Positions 7,926-19,594 of a stretch of 36,867 nucleotides of DNA are shown piece after piece; the first letter of the stretch is position 1, and each line of letters opens with the position of its first letter. Origin of the DNA: Sulfitobacter sp. GTDB taxonomy: Bacteria; Pseudomonadota; Alphaproteobacteria; Rhodobacterales; Rhodobacteraceae. The position numbers and the translations under genes were made by a program. Location: the NCBI GenBank assembly GCA_017854855.1, contig JAFMGZ010000035.1, positions 1 to 36,867 of the forward strand, written 5' to 3'. A model generated the notes under the pieces. That model was not told the DNA's origin. It made no database searches and was given only the letters and a program-made list of their open reading frames with translations.

Positions 7926-8837
7926 ATGGAACTTAACCTTACCGGTGCCCCCGACGCGGACCTGATCAGGGACAGTGACGAAGCAAGCTTTATGACCGAT
8001 GTGGTTGAGGCGTCGCAGGTGACGCCGATCATCGTCGATTTCTGGGCCCCATGGTGCGGGCCCTGCAAGACACTCGGGCCACAGTTGGAAGACGCCGTGC
8101 GCGCCGCCAAAGGTGCGGTCAAGATGGTCAAGGTCAACGTGGACGAGGCCCAGATGATCGCGGGCCAATTGCAGATCCAGTCGATCCCGACGGTCTATGC
8201 CTTTTACAAAGGTCAGCCCGTGGACGGCTTTCAGGGTGCATTGCCCCCATCAGAGATTAAGGAATTCATTGACCGGGTGATCAAGGCAGCGGGCGGTGAA
8301 ACACCCGGCGACGGTCTGGCCGAAGCTGTTGAAGCCGCCGAAGAAATGCTGGCCGAAGGGGCAGCAGCAGATGCCGCACAGACCTTTGCAGCTATTTTGG
8401 AAGAAAACCCAAACCATGCTGGTGCCTATGCTGGTCTGGTCCGCGCCCATATCGCTTTGGGAGAGCTGGATCAGGCTGAGGCCTTCTTGAACGGTGCGCC
8501 GATCGAGATTTCCAAAGCGCCAGAGCTTGAAGCCGCCCATGCGCAGCTGGAACTGGCGCGACAGGCTGCAAACGCAGGCCCCGTGGCCGAACTGACCGCC
8601 GCAGTAGAGGCAGCCCCAGATGATCTGCAGGCGCGGTTTGATCTGGCGCAGGCGCTGTTTGCCAATGGCGATGCCGAAGGGGCCGTGGACAACCTGCTGG
8701 ATCTTTTCCGACGTGACCGCGAATGGAACGACGGGGCCGCCAAGACGCAGCTCTTTACCATTTTCGATGCGCTAAAGCCGAATGATCCTTTGGTTCTGAA
8801 CGGAAGACGCAAATTGAGCTCGATGATATTTGCCTGA
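7926..8837 (+). CDS. cnoX: Thioredoxin-TPR chaperedoxin, CnoX/YbbN-like
   Basis: A 303-residue cytoplasmic protein with an N-terminal thioredoxin domain (about 20-125) and a C-terminal alpha-helical TPR-like part (about 130-300). This is the architecture of YbbN/CnoX, a redox chaperone that holds unfolded proteins under oxidative or heat stress and hands them to GroEL or DnaK. The active site is WCGPC (C44, C47) with the cis-proline in SIPTVYAF. E. coli CnoX has lost the first cysteine, whereas this version keeps the full redox pair, so it may also reduce disulfides. GCGAGGAA precedes the ATG. It is followed after 27 bases by the LON-domain gene, suggesting one protein-quality unit. Confidence 0.88.
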   Translation: MELNLTGAPDADLIRDSDEASFMTDVVEASQVTPIIVDFWAPWCGPCKTLGPQLEDAVRAAKGAVKMVKVNVDEAQMIAGQLQIQSIPTVYAFYKGQPVDGFQGALPPSEIKEFIDRVIKAAGGETPGDGLAEAVEAAEEMLAEGAAADAAQTFAAILEENPNHAGAYAGLVRAHIALGELDQAEAFLNGAPIEISKAPELEAAHAQLELARQAANAGPVAELTAAVEAAPDDLQARFDLAQALFANGDAEGAVDNLLDLFRRDREWNDGAAKTQLFTIFDALKPNDPLVLNGRRKLSSMIFA

Positions 8838-8864
8838 TCCCTTCGCCGCGCTACGTGCGTCATC

Positions 8865-9509
8865 ATGATAAAGCAAACAGAACTGCCAGATACAATTGCG
8901 ATATTTCCGCTGGCGGGGGCTTTGCTGCTGCCGCGGTCACGGTTGCCTTTGCATATCTTTGAACCGCGCTATCTTCAAATGATCGAAGATGCGTTAAAAA
9001 CTGATGGCCGTGTGATCGGCATGGTCCAGCCCAATCCCGTGCCCGGCCGTGATGGGCCCGGTTTGCACACCATCGGCTGTGCCGGGCGCATCACACAGTT
9101 TTCAGAAACAGAAGATGGCCGCTACATGATCACCCTTGGCGGTGTGTCGCGGTTCCGCGTGGTCAAGGAAGTTGAAGGATTCAGCCCTTACCGCAAATGC
9201 GATGTCTCTTGGGACGGGTTCGAGCGGGATCTGGGCGATGAAGAGGCCGACAAGGGCTTTCAACGCAAAAGTTTTCTAGATCTGTTGGGCCGGTATTTTG
9301 ACGCGCGGGGTCTGTCGGCGGATTGGTCGACCCTGAAAGAAGCGGACGACGAACTGCTGATCAATTCGCTGTCAATGATGTTGGACTTTGATCCCGAAGA
9401 TAAACAGGCGCTGCTTGAGGCCCCTTCTTTGCAAACACGCCGCGAAACGCTTGTTACGCTGATCGAATACAATATGCGCAGCGGTCAGGATGACGGGATG
9501 ATGCAATGA
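8865..9509 (+). CDS. LON peptidase substrate-binding-domain protein
   Basis: A 214-residue protein consisting only of the N-terminal LON substrate-binding domain (PF02190) without the AAA or protease parts. The family signature is visible as [24 protein letters not shown] near residues 13-36, then GCAGRITQF and GGVSRFRV. Such stand-alone proteins are common and have no proven function; binding of unfolded peptides is inferred from the Lon domain. No clear Shine-Dalgarno precedes the ATG. It sits between the CnoX-like gene and the Trm112-like gene, whose ATG overlaps its stop codon, so all three are probably co-transcribed. Confidence 0.88.
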   Translation: MIKQTELPDTIAIFPLAGALLLPRSRLPLHIFEPRYLQMIEDALKTDGRVIGMVQPNPVPGRDGPGLHTIGCAGRITQFSETEDGRYMITLGGVSRFRVVKEVEGFSPYRKCDVSWDGFERDLGDEEADKGFQRKSFLDLLGRYFDARGLSADWSTLKEADDELLINSLSMMLDFDPEDKQALLEAPSLQTRRETLVTLIEYNMRSGQDDGMMQ

Positions 9510-9691
9510 CAGAAACGACAATAACCTTTGATCGCCGCATGTTGGAGGCGTTGATTTGTCCCCGCACCCAGACCACGCTGCGCTATGATGCAGAGCGGCA
9601 GGAACTGGTGTCCAAATCCGCCGGTCTGGCCTATCCCATCCGCAACGGAATCCCCGTTATGCTGGTGGATGAAGCCCGCATATTGGACTGA
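9506..9691 (+). CDS. Trm112-family small protein
   Basis: A 61-residue protein of the Trm112/YcaR family (PF03966), small beta-rich domains that in eukaryotes activate methyltransferases. Visible hallmarks are [13 protein letters not shown] near the N terminus and [18 protein letters not shown], the usual ending of bacterial members. The single Cys of the first motif is present but the second zinc knuckle is missing, as in most bacterial versions. The ATG overlaps the stop codon of the LON-domain gene as ATGA, indicating translational coupling. Its stop lies two bases from the stop of the convergent UbiH-family gene. Confidence 0.9.
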   Translation: MTETTITFDRRMLEALICPRTQTTLRYDAERQELVSKSAGLAYPIRNGIPVMLVDEARILD

Positions 9692-9693
9692 CG

Positions 9694-10920
9694 CTACAGC
9701 GCTTTGCCCGCCATCAACCGGGGCAGATCACCGGTCAGGCCCGCGGCCTCCCTAATAAACCCACGGCGCAAGCCGGGCAGGGCATTCACAGCCGCCATTC
9801 CAATGTCGCGCGCCATCCGAACCAGAGGATTGTCATTGGAAAACAGTCTGTTGAAGCTGTCGGTGGCCAGCGCCAGCGCTGTATTGTCGAACCTGCGCCA
9901 TTCCTGATAGCGCAACAGTGCAGCGTCTGATCCCACGTCCTCACCGCGCCTTGCAGCATCCACAATCACTTCGGCCAATGCAGCGACATCGCGCATGCCT
10001 GCGTTCAGTCCCTGACCTGCAATCGGATGCACCCCATGGGCCGCATCCCCCAGCAGCGCGACACGCGGTGCGACCATTTCATGCGCCAGCGACAGGCCCA
10101 AGGGATAGGTATAGCGCGCCCCGGCCAAGGCGATCTGTCCCAGAAAATCACCGAACCTTGGCCGCAGCACATCAAGATAGGCATCATCGGGCAGCGCGTT
10201 GATCCGGGCAGCATTGGCTGTGCTTTCGCTCCAGACAATCGAAGATCGGTTTTCCGTCAGCGGCAAGATCGCCAGCGGCCCCGGCGGCATGAAGAACTGA
10301 TGTGCAACACCGTGATGCGGCGCTTCATGCCGGATCGCGCAAACCAGCGCGGTCTGGCCATAGGCCCATTCGGTCCGCTTGATGCCCGCGCGCAGCCCCG
10401 TGCCGGTGCCACGCCCATCCGCGCCGACGGCAAGCCTTGCCCGCAACGTCTGGCCGCCCGCCAGTGTCAGGGTGATGCCGGTGGCATCCACGGCCTGCGC
10501 CACAACGGTTTCGCCGTCCATCCGGGTGATCCCGGCCGTTGTTGCGACCGCGTCCAGCAAGGCGCGACGCAAATGCCGGTCCTCCACCATATAGCCCATC
10601 GGGCCTTCCTCGATCTCGGCGTGGTCAAAATGCATGAACATCGGGGATGGTCCATCGCCCGCGCGGCCGTCGGTGACCTTGATCTCCAGCATCGGCTGGG
10701 CGCTGTCCGCAACACGCGTCCAGATACCGATCCCTTGCAGCAAGCGGGTTGAAGTCAGCGCCATCGCATAGGACCGCCCGTCAAAACCGTCGCTCTGGCG
10801 GATGGTGCTGTCCAGCGCATCAATCAAGGTGACGCGCTGACCAGACCCTGCCAGTGCCAATGCCAGCGTAGTGCCATTCAGCCCGCCGCCGATGATTGCG
10901 ATATCTGTGTCAAAACTCAT
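9694..10920 (-). CDS. UbiH/UbiF/COQ6-family ubiquinone biosynthesis hydroxylase
   Basis: A 408-residue FAD-dependent aromatic monooxygenase of the UbiH/COQ6 family, which adds ring hydroxyl groups during ubiquinone synthesis at the membrane. The dinucleotide fold motif GGGLNG is at residues 11-16. The second FAD motif is LLGDAAHGVHPIAGQGLN, followed by the conserved GMRDVAAL helix. An upstream in-frame ATG at 10980 would add 20 unrelated residues; starting at 10920 puts the Rossmann strand six residues from the N terminus, as is typical. Which ring position it acts on (UbiH, UbiF or the broader UbiL type of alphaproteobacteria) cannot be read from the sequence. It diverges from the amidase gene. 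Confidence 0.9.
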   Translation of the reverse strand: MSFDTDIAIIGGGLNGTTLALALAGSGQRVTLIDALDSTIRQSDGFDGRSYAMALTSTRLLQGIGIWTRVADSAQPMLEIKVTDGRAGDGPSPMFMHFDHAEIEEGPMGYMVEDRHLRRALLDAVATTAGITRMDGETVVAQAVDATGITLTLAGGQTLRARLAVGADGRGTGTGLRAGIKRTEWAYGQTALVCAIRHEAPHHGVAHQFFMPPGPLAILPLTENRSSIVWSESTANAARINALPDDAYLDVLRPRFGDFLGQIALAGARYTYPLGLSLAHEMVAPRVALLGDAAHGVHPIAGQGLNAGMRDVAALAEVIVDAARRGEDVGSDAALLRYQEWRRFDNTALALATDSFNRLFSNDNPLVRMARDIGMAAVNALPGLRRGFIREAAGLTGDLPRLMAGKAL

Positions 10921-11004
10921 GACTCTCAATATGGTGGCAGGGCAGGGATTGTCCATGTGCGCAAGCGTCGCTACCGTCATCTTCAGGCATAAGGGAGATC
11001 ACGC

Positions 11005-12333
11005 ATGCAAGACTGGCTTACAATGACCGCAGCAGATTTGGGGCGCGGGATAGGTGCGGGCGAAATTAACCCCGTGGCACTCTGCCAGACCTACCTGAAA
11101 GCGATTGATGCCCACCCGCTGCGCGACCGTATCTATGCGCGCGTCACCGCAGACCGCGCCTTGGCCGAAGCGGCGGCAGCAGCCGAACGCGCTGCATCAG
11201 GGCATCGTCTGTCTCCGCTGGACGGTGTGCCGATCTCTTGGAAAGATCTCTTTGATACCGCCGGCATCGTGACAGAGGCCGGATCAAAACTGCTCGAAGG
11301 GCGCGTGCCGGAGCGTGATGCCGTTGTGCTGGCCAATGCCACGGCTGCCGGTCTTGTCTGTCTGGGCAAAACCCATATGAGCGAACTGGCCTTTTCCGGT
11401 CTGGGCCATAACCCCAGCACCGCCACACCCCCTTGCGTCAATGATGCCGGTGCGGTTGCGGGTGGATCATCCTCTGGGGCGGCGGCCTCTGTCGCGTTCA
11501 ACCTTGCTGCGGCGGCAATCGGGTCAGACACCGGTGGTTCGGTGCGCGTCCCCTCTGTCTGGAATGATCTGGTTGGCCTGAAAACCACGGCAGAGCGGCT
11601 GACCCTTGAGGGTGTCGTGCCACTGGCCAAGAAATTCGACACCATCGGCCCGCTGTGCCGCTCTGTTGAGGATGCGGGGTTGTTGTTGTCCGTTCTCGAA
11701 GGCAGCGCCCCGGCAGACCTGCGTCATGTAGACATTCATGGCCGTCGTTTCGCGATCTTGAAAACTGTGGCGCTGGACGGCGTCAGAGAAGCCCCGCTTG
11801 GGGCATTTCATGCAGCCATCGCCAAACTGAAGGATGCAGGTGCCGTGATCGAAGAGATCGAGGTGCCGCAGATCGAAGAGGCGATGTCACTATCGGGATG
11901 CCTGATCACCAGCGAAGCCTACGGACTATGGCGCGATGTGATCGAGGCCAACCCCAAAGCGATGTACCACGAAATCCTGATGCGCTTCCGCTTGGGCAAA
12001 GAACATTCAGGCCCTGACTATGTCGCGGCATGGGACCGGCTGGGCGTCTTGCGGGATGGCTATAACGCGGCTGTGGCGGGATATGACGCGGTCCTGATCC
12101 CTTCTGCCCCCAGCCTGCCACCGAATTTGGCGCGGCTTGAATCGGATCACGACTATTACCTGTCGGAAAACCTTCTGGCGCTGCGCAACACACGGATTGG
12201 CAATTTGATGGGGCTTTGTGCCCTAACGCTGCCATTGGACACTCCCTCTTGTGGTTTGATGCTGATGTGCCCACCAAATATGGAGGAACATCTGCTACGG
12301 ATGGGGGCCGCAGCCGAGGAGGCGCTGCAATAA
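11005..12333 (+). CDS. Amidase signature family hydrolase
   Basis: A 442-residue amidase-signature enzyme that hydrolyses a C-N amide bond. The catalytic Ser-cisSer-Lys triad is complete: K80 in SWKD, S155 in GGSSSG and nucleophile S179 in DTGGSVR, with the 24-residue Ser-Ser spacing of the family. It is shorter than GatA and, with no gatC or gatB nearby, is unlikely to be the glutamyl-tRNA amidotransferase subunit. Substrate is unknown; related catabolic enzymes act on aryl amides, allophanate or indoleacetamide. GGGAG lies a few bases before the ATG. The next gene in the same direction starts 117 bases later. Confidence 0.9.
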   Translation: MQDWLTMTAADLGRGIGAGEINPVALCQTYLKAIDAHPLRDRIYARVTADRALAEAAAAAERAASGHRLSPLDGVPISWKDLFDTAGIVTEAGSKLLEGRVPERDAVVLANATAAGLVCLGKTHMSELAFSGLGHNPSTATPPCVNDAGAVAGGSSSGAAASVAFNLAAAAIGSDTGGSVRVPSVWNDLVGLKTTAERLTLEGVVPLAKKFDTIGPLCRSVEDAGLLLSVLEGSAPADLRHVDIHGRRFAILKTVALDGVREAPLGAFHAAIAKLKDAGAVIEEIEVPQIEEAMSLSGCLITSEAYGLWRDVIEANPKAMYHEILMRFRLGKEHSGPDYVAAWDRLGVLRDGYNAAVAGYDAVLIPSAPSLPPNLARLESDHDYYLSENLLALRNTRIGNLMGLCALTLPLDTPSCGLMLMCPPNMEEHLLRMGAAAEEALQ

Positions 12334-12450
12334 CTTTGGCCTAAATGCCACAAACGCCTGATTGTGTGTCTGTTTTTCTGGACGCGATGCTGCAGCTTGG
12401 GTACTTTGGACCAAACGGGGCGACAATGATCCCGATCCGAGGCAGATGTA

Positions 12451-13635
12451 ATGTTGTATCCAGAGCGGTTTTCGAACCTTCCGGCTCATGCTTGGCCACG
12501 CCTGCGCGCCCTTTTGGACGTGCATGAGGGGGGCGGGCCACTGATCCAAATGACCATAGGTGAGCCGAAACATGCGTTTCCGGCCTGGGTTACGGATGTC
12601 ATCACGCAAAACGCGGCAGGATTTAACAGCTATCCCCCCAATGATGGCTCGCCCGAGTTGAAAGAGGCGATCGTTGGCTGGATCAAGCGTCGCTACGGCG
12701 TGCAGATGGACGCCGCGACCGAAGTGATGGCCCTGAACGGCACCCGCGAGGGGCTGTATAACGCGGTGATCGCACTGTGCCCCGAGACCAAGAATGGCAA
12801 AAAGCCCGCGATCTTGATGCCGAACCCTTTCTATCAGGTCTATATGATCGGTGCGATTTCCGGTGCATCCGATCCGATCATGGTGCCAGCGACGGCTGAA
12901 ACCGGCCATCTGCCCGACTTTCACAGCCTGCCCGAGGATGTGCTGCAGCGTACGACGGCCGCCTATATCTGTTCGCCCGCCAATCCGCAGGGCGCTGTCG
13001 CAGACCGCGAATATTGGACCAATCTGATCGCGCTGGCGGAAAAGTACGATTTCAAGATATTTGCCGATGAATGCTATTCAGAGATCTACCGTGACACCCC
13101 GCCGGTGGGCGCGCTCGAAGTGGCACAGGCTTTGGGCACCGACCGCAACCGCATCGTGATCTTTCATTCGCTCAGCAAACGCTCCAACCTGCCGGGCCTG
13201 CGATCTGGTTTCGTGGCTTCCGGCCCCGACAGCATCCGCGAGATCAAGCAGCTGCGCAATTTTTCAGGTGCCCCCTTGCCGCTGCCCTTGCAACAGGCGG
13301 CGGCGGCTGTCTGGAACGACGAAGAACACGTCGAGGAAAACCGCCGTCTCTATGCCGAAAAATACGACATCGCCGACCGGATCTTTGGCAACGTGCCGGG
13401 ATATGTCAGCCCCGAGGCCGGGTTCTTCTTGTGGCTTCCGGTTGAGAATGACGAAGAAGCGGCGGTGAAACTATGGCGTGAAACAGGGGTCAAAGTGCTG
13501 CCGGGCAGCTATTTGGCGCAGGACGTCGACGGGGAAAACCCCGGACAGAAATATATCAGGGTCGCATTGGTGGCCCCAAAAGACGAGACAGCCCGCGGAT
13601 TGGATTTGATCCGCGATTGTCTCTACTCAAGTTAA
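12451..13635 (+). CDS. Class I/II aminotransferase, DapC-like
   Basis: A 394-residue fold-type I PLP aminotransferase. Visible motifs are the substrate segment [22 protein letters not shown], the CSPANPQG Asn loop, FADECYSE with the PLP-nitrogen Asp, and the Schiff-base lysine K243 in [16 protein letters not shown], then the carboxylate-binding Arg near YIRVALV. The pattern resembles N-succinyl-diaminopimelate aminotransferase (DapC) of the lysine and peptidoglycan pathway; another acyl-amino-acid transaminase is possible. GAGGCAG precedes the ATG. ftsK begins 16 bases after its stop, so the two are very likely co-transcribed, which fits a cell-wall role. Confidence 0.85.
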   Translation: MLYPERFSNLPAHAWPRLRALLDVHEGGGPLIQMTIGEPKHAFPAWVTDVITQNAAGFNSYPPNDGSPELKEAIVGWIKRRYGVQMDAATEVMALNGTREGLYNAVIALCPETKNGKKPAILMPNPFYQVYMIGAISGASDPIMVPATAETGHLPDFHSLPEDVLQRTTAAYICSPANPQGAVADREYWTNLIALAEKYDFKIFADECYSEIYRDTPPVGALEVAQALGTDRNRIVIFHSLSKRSNLPGLRSGFVASGPDSIREIKQLRNFSGAPLPLPLQQAAAAVWNDEEHVEENRRLYAEKYDIADRIFGNVPGYVSPEAGFFLWLPVENDEEAAVKLWRETGVKVLPGSYLAQDVDGENPGQKYIRVALVAPKDETARGLDLIRDCLYSS

Positions 13636-13651
13636 GCCGAGGATCAGAGCA

Positions 13652-16579
<2,928 letters not shown>

Positions 16580-16610
16580 GGCTTACCTCCAATACCCGTT
16601 CCAGCGTTAC

Positions 16611-16642
16611 ACACCGCCGAGCACCCCTCGGCGGTGTTTTTT
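16611..16642 (+). terminator. Rho-independent terminator of ftsK
   Basis: CACCGCCGAG (16612-16621) pairs perfectly with CTCGGCGGTG (16627-16636) around a five-base loop, followed by six T residues. It begins 32 bases after the ftsK stop. Confidence 0.93.
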
Positions 16643-16744
16643 CATGGGGATCTGGCGATCTTTGGCAAAAACCTGCTGTCTGATATCGCATAACAACCGC
16701 TGTCGCCTTATGTCTTAGGCAGGAACCAACACAGGACGGTTTTC

Positions 16745-17350
16745 ATGCGTATCCTTACCTCATTTGCCTTGGCCTTCGGTATGGCCCTTGCCACGCCAAT
16801 TGCGGGCCTGGCGCAGATCCTGCCGCTTAATGATATTTCTGCATATCTGAACAGGCTGCAGACCGCGCAGGGTGAATTCACCCAGATCAATGACGATGGG
16901 TCGATCAGCACAGGCACGATCTATATCAAACGTCCGGGCAAGGTCAGGTTTGAATATAACCCGCCCGAAAGCGCGCTGGTCGTGGCGGGCAGCAATACGG
17001 TCGTCATCTACGACCGCAAATCAAACGAGCCCCCCGAAAGCTATCCTTTGGCCCGCACCCCGTTGTCGATCATCCTGGCCAGCAATGTGAACCTTGGTGC
17101 GGCCAATATGGTGACCGGCCACAGTTTTGACGGGACCGCCACGGTGGTGACAGCCCAAGACCCCGAGAACCCCCAATACGGCAATATCCAGCTGAAATTC
17201 ACTGGCAACCCGGTTGAGTTGCGCCAGTGGATCATCAATGACGGCAACGGGGGCCAGACCACGGTTGTCCTGGGCGATCTGCAACAGGGCGGTGATCTGC
17301 CCAACAGCCTGTTTGACACAGGCACCCCCGGCAAAGCGCCGTCGCGCTGA
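16745..17350 (+). CDS. lolA: Outer-membrane lipoprotein carrier LolA
   Basis: A 201-residue periplasmic chaperone that takes lipoproteins released by LolCDE and carries them to the outer membrane. Residues 1-23 are a Sec signal peptide (cleavage expected after GLA before QILP). The mature part has the LolA pattern: LNRLQTAQGEFTQ, a TGTIYIKRPGKVRFEY strand pair, and VIYDRKSNEP. Length is typical. It probably has its own promoter after the ftsK terminator. Its stop codon is directly adjacent to the stop of the convergent SLT-domain gene, the two lying inside one palindrome. Confidence 0.93.
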   Translation: MRILTSFALAFGMALATPIAGLAQILPLNDISAYLNRLQTAQGEFTQINDDGSISTGTIYIKRPGKVRFEYNPPESALVVAGSNTVVIYDRKSNEPPESYPLARTPLSIILASNVNLGAANMVTGHSFDGTATVVTAQDPENPQYGNIQLKFTGNPVELRQWIINDGNGGQTTVVLGDLQQGGDLPNSLFDTGTPGKAPSR

Positions 17351-17357
17351 TCAGCGC
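17344..17357. repeat. Perfect palindrome spanning both stop codons
   Basis: GCGCTGATCAGCGC is a perfect 14-base palindrome. Its central TGATCA is the TGA of lolA followed at once by the reversed TGA of the convergent SLT gene. With no T tract it is not a standard terminator, though it could form a short hairpin at the 3' end of either transcript. Confidence 0.7.
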
Positions 17358-17935
17358 AGGCGGCAGGCCGCAATCTGGTCGCGGTACATCATTGAACGGG
17401 CTTCGACCTTGCCTGCGACACCAACCAGCCACGCCTTGCTGTTATAGGTCTGGCGCGCAAAACCGGTGTGGCCCTCGTGATAGGCCAGATACTGATTGCG
17501 CGCGTCGGTCAGCGATACGCCGTTACGGTCGCGGGTCTGGTTCATGTACCAGCCCATGAAATCTGTGGCATCATTGATCCGGTCCCGCTTGGCCCGGCCG
17601 CGGTTTTCGGCCTTGCGGTATTCATCCCAGGTGCCATCCAACGCCTGGGAATAGCCAAAGGCGCTGGACTGACGTCCCATCGGGATCACGCCCAGCACGT
17701 ATCGGAACGGCGTCCGGGCATCGGCCACGAATTTGCTTTCCTGATGGATGGTGGCCATCTGCACATGGATGGGCACACCCCATTTGCGCTCCGCTTTGCG
17801 GAAGGCTCTGTGGTATTGTGGGCGCTCTTTTAGGATCTTGCAGGCGTTATCCAGATCGCGGGGCGCGGACGTCTGTCCACCACCGCAGGATGCCACCAGC
17901 AGCACGATCGTCATGGCGCGAAGGATTTTGCTCAT
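17351..17935 (-). CDS. Lytic-transglycosylase-like (SLT domain) lipoprotein
   Basis: A 194-residue protein with a short signal peptide ending in a lipobox-like LVASC (Cys 17), so probably a periplasm-facing lipoprotein. The mature part is a compact SLT-type transglycosylase domain: the catalytic Glu is E66 in HQESKF, followed by the GYSQALDGTW segment, and then YLAYHEGHTGF, the usual active-site tyrosine region. Such enzymes cleave peptidoglycan glycan strands to give anhydromuramyl ends. The region upstream (17936-18007) is AT-rich and probably carries its promoter. The exact subfamily is from memory. Confidence 0.85.
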   Translation of the reverse strand: MSKILRAMTIVLLVASCGGGQTSAPRDLDNACKILKERPQYHRAFRKAERKWGVPIHVQMATIHQESKFVADARTPFRYVLGVIPMGRQSSAFGYSQALDGTWDEYRKAENRGRAKRDRINDATDFMGWYMNQTRDRNGVSLTDARNQYLAYHEGHTGFARQTYNSKAWLVGVAGKVEARSMMYRDQIAACRLR

Positions 17936-18007
17936 CTGCCTCTCGCTTATAGTTTTTATATTTTTTTCGATATTATCAGAATTTTCCCTGAGGTCACATC
18001 ACAATTT

Positions 18008-18889
18008 TCAAAGCAGAAACGCCAATAGCAGCGGCAAAGTGCCGACCGACATCACGGTAGAGACAACAACCAGCCCCGCCACCGATTGCGCATCGTCACC
18101 ATATTTCGCAGCCAGCATGTAAGAGGTGACAGCAACAGGTGTGGCGACTTGCAGCACCAGAATGCCAAACGCGGCCTTGTCCAGGGCGAACCAGATGCCA
18201 GCCGCCCATGCGCAGCCCACGCAGATCACCAGCTTGAGTACCGACAAAAACACGGCACGGCCAATCCCGCCCGGCGACAAGCGCGCCACAGCCACGCCCA
18301 GGGTAATCAGCATCAAGGGGATGGCCATCTGCCCGATCAGTCCCAATGTATTGTCAACAAAAGTGGGCAGCTTCCAACCTTGCCACAGGAACAACGCCCC
18401 CATCACCGTGGCCCAGACCAGCGGCTCCTTTAGGACCTTGCCAAAAGACCCGGCACCGGCCACCAGCCAAATACCAAAGGTAAAAGACAAAATCGCCATC
18501 ACGGCAAAGACTACAACCGCATATTCCAGCCCGATCTCTCCGAATGCAAACAGCGCCAGCGGCAGGCCAAGGTTGCCGGTGTTTCCATAGATCAGCGGGG
18601 CAGAGAACGTCCCCTGGTTCAGCCGCAAACCCCACACAAGGAGCAGAACCAGGGCCGTCACGGCACCATAGGCCACCAGGCTGGCAAGGCTGAGCGCGGT
18701 CAGTGCGGCCGGGTCCAGCGTGGTATTGACCAATGCGACAAAGATCAGGCAGGGAACTGCCATGGTCATCGACAGGCGCGTGACAAATTCCAGCCGGTAT
18801 TCGATCCCCAGCTTGACCCAGACAAAGCCGATACCCGCCAGGATAAACACGGGTGCCACGATCTCAAGCACCGTAAGAACAAGGTTCAA
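18008..18889 (-). CDS. AEC-family transporter
   Basis: A 293-residue integral membrane protein of the auxin-efflux-carrier (AEC) family, with about ten hydrophobic segments in two halves. Visible family features are the NTGNLGLPLALFAFGE motif in the first half and TLGVAVARLSPGG followed by a second ATPVAVTSYMLAAKYG motif in the second half. Members export or import small organic acids such as malonate or malate, or amino-acid-like compounds; the substrate here is unknown. It reads on the minus strand towards the SLT gene and diverges from hspQ across 85 bases. Confidence 0.88.
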   Translation of the reverse strand: MNLVLTVLEIVAPVFILAGIGFVWVKLGIEYRLEFVTRLSMTMAVPCLIFVALVNTTLDPAALTALSLASLVAYGAVTALVLLLVWGLRLNQGTFSAPLIYGNTGNLGLPLALFAFGEIGLEYAVVVFAVMAILSFTFGIWLVAGAGSFGKVLKEPLVWATVMGALFLWQGWKLPTFVDNTLGLIGQMAIPLMLITLGVAVARLSPGGIGRAVFLSVLKLVICVGCAWAAGIWFALDKAAFGILVLQVATPVAVTSYMLAAKYGDDAQSVAGLVVVSTVMSVGTLPLLLAFLL

Positions 18890-18974
18890 CAGTCTGTTTC
18901 CTTAATTTGAAGTGACGTGATTGGACAAAACCCCCTTGAACCGAGTACTAACGAAAGGTAGGGGCTGCAATGTT

Positions 18975-19301
18975 ATGATACGCACACGCGCAAAATATCA
19001 CCTTGGCCAGGTTGTCAGGCACAAAAAGCATCCCTTCCGAGGGGTGATTTTTGACGTCGATCCCGAATTCGCCAATACCGATGAATGGTACGAGGCGATC
19101 CCCGAAGAGAACCGCCCGGTCAAGGATCAGCCCTATTACCATCTGCTGGCCGAAAACGACCAAAGCTACTATGTGGCCTATGTGTCAGAGCAGAACCTGA
19201 TTGCTGATTATTCCGGTGAACCCGTGGACCACCCCGATATTCCGGACCTCTTTGGTCCTTTCACCGATGGGGCCTATCCGCTGCATTTCCAGCTGAACTA
19301 A
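18975..19301 (+). CDS. hspQ: Heat-shock protein HspQ
   Basis: A 108-residue HspQ (YccV-like) protein. In E. coli it binds hemimethylated DNA and is a specificity factor for Lon protease. The family core is visible: KYHLGQVVRHKKHPFRGVIFDVDPEF, then PYYHLLAEND and YVAYVSEQNL. An in-frame ATG at 18921 would add 18 unrelated residues, so the ATG at 18975 is preferred; GTAGGGG lies about ten bases upstream. A CTTGAA at 18945-18950 resembles a heat-shock -35 box but has no matching -10. The gene converges on the RsbW-like gene across a 447-base region. Confidence 0.9.
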   Translation: MIRTRAKYHLGQVVRHKKHPFRGVIFDVDPEFANTDEWYEAIPEENRPVKDQPYYHLLAENDQSYYVAYVSEQNLIADYSGEPVDHPDIPDLFGPFTDGAYPLHFQLN

Positions 19302-19333
19302 AGCGGCTCACAGAACATCTGACACATCACCGA

Positions 19334-19397
19334 TGCCTGAATGCGTTGAAACCTTTTGGTTTCAGGCAGCGGAAAACTGTTCAGGGTTTTCGAAAAC
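19334..19397. repeat. Nested inverted repeats after hspQ
   Basis: TGCCTGAA (19334-19341) is inverted at 19361-19368. Inside it, TGAAACC and GGTTTCA (19347-19364) form an alternative stem with a TTTT loop; the two stems overlap and exclude each other. A perfect 12-base palindrome, GTTTTCGAAAAC, follows at 19386-19397. These may act as the hspQ transcript end or as a switchable structure. Confidence 0.5.
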
Positions 19398-19433
19398 GGC
19401 TCAAGACCCGCGCAGTCGCGGCACTTTTGTTCA

Positions 19434-19594
19434 GACGCGTGCGTTGCCGCGCAAAACGCGTCGATCCGTCGTGAAAATTTTTGGGAGGGGGAGAAAGTTC
19501 CTCGACACCGCGCACTGGGTGGGGGCTATTAAACGCGGTGCCGAGGGAAGCCATATGCAGCTACAGGACATGGTATGCCCGCCAACCAAGGCAT
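19434..19594. other. Structured convergent intergenic DNA, possible ncRNA
   Basis: The 447 bases 19302-19748 lie between the 3' ends of hspQ and the RsbW-like gene and hold no convincing protein gene. The main structure is a 13-pair arm at 19500-19512 (CCTCGACACCGCG) matched at 19534-19546 with a single A-C mismatch, around a 21-base G-rich loop. Upstream, GACGCGT (19434-19440) is inverted at 19456-19462; downstream, ATGCC (19575-19579) is inverted at 19590-19594; and GGGGCAT (19649-19655) is inverted at 19687-19693. A G-rich tract precedes the main hairpin. It does not match tmRNA, RNase P RNA, SRP RNA or a riboswitch I know. Direction of transcription is unknown. Confidence 0.4.

Noticed and set aside
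18945..18974. Heat-shock sigma-32 promoter before hspQ
   Set aside because: CTTGAA at 18945 matches a -35 box, but no CCCAT-type or other convincing -10 lies at the right distance.
19491..19546. RNase P RNA, tmRNA or SRP RNA at the G-rich hairpin
   Set aside because: None of the diagnostic conserved stretches of these RNAs is present, despite a superficially similar GAGAAAGTTC.
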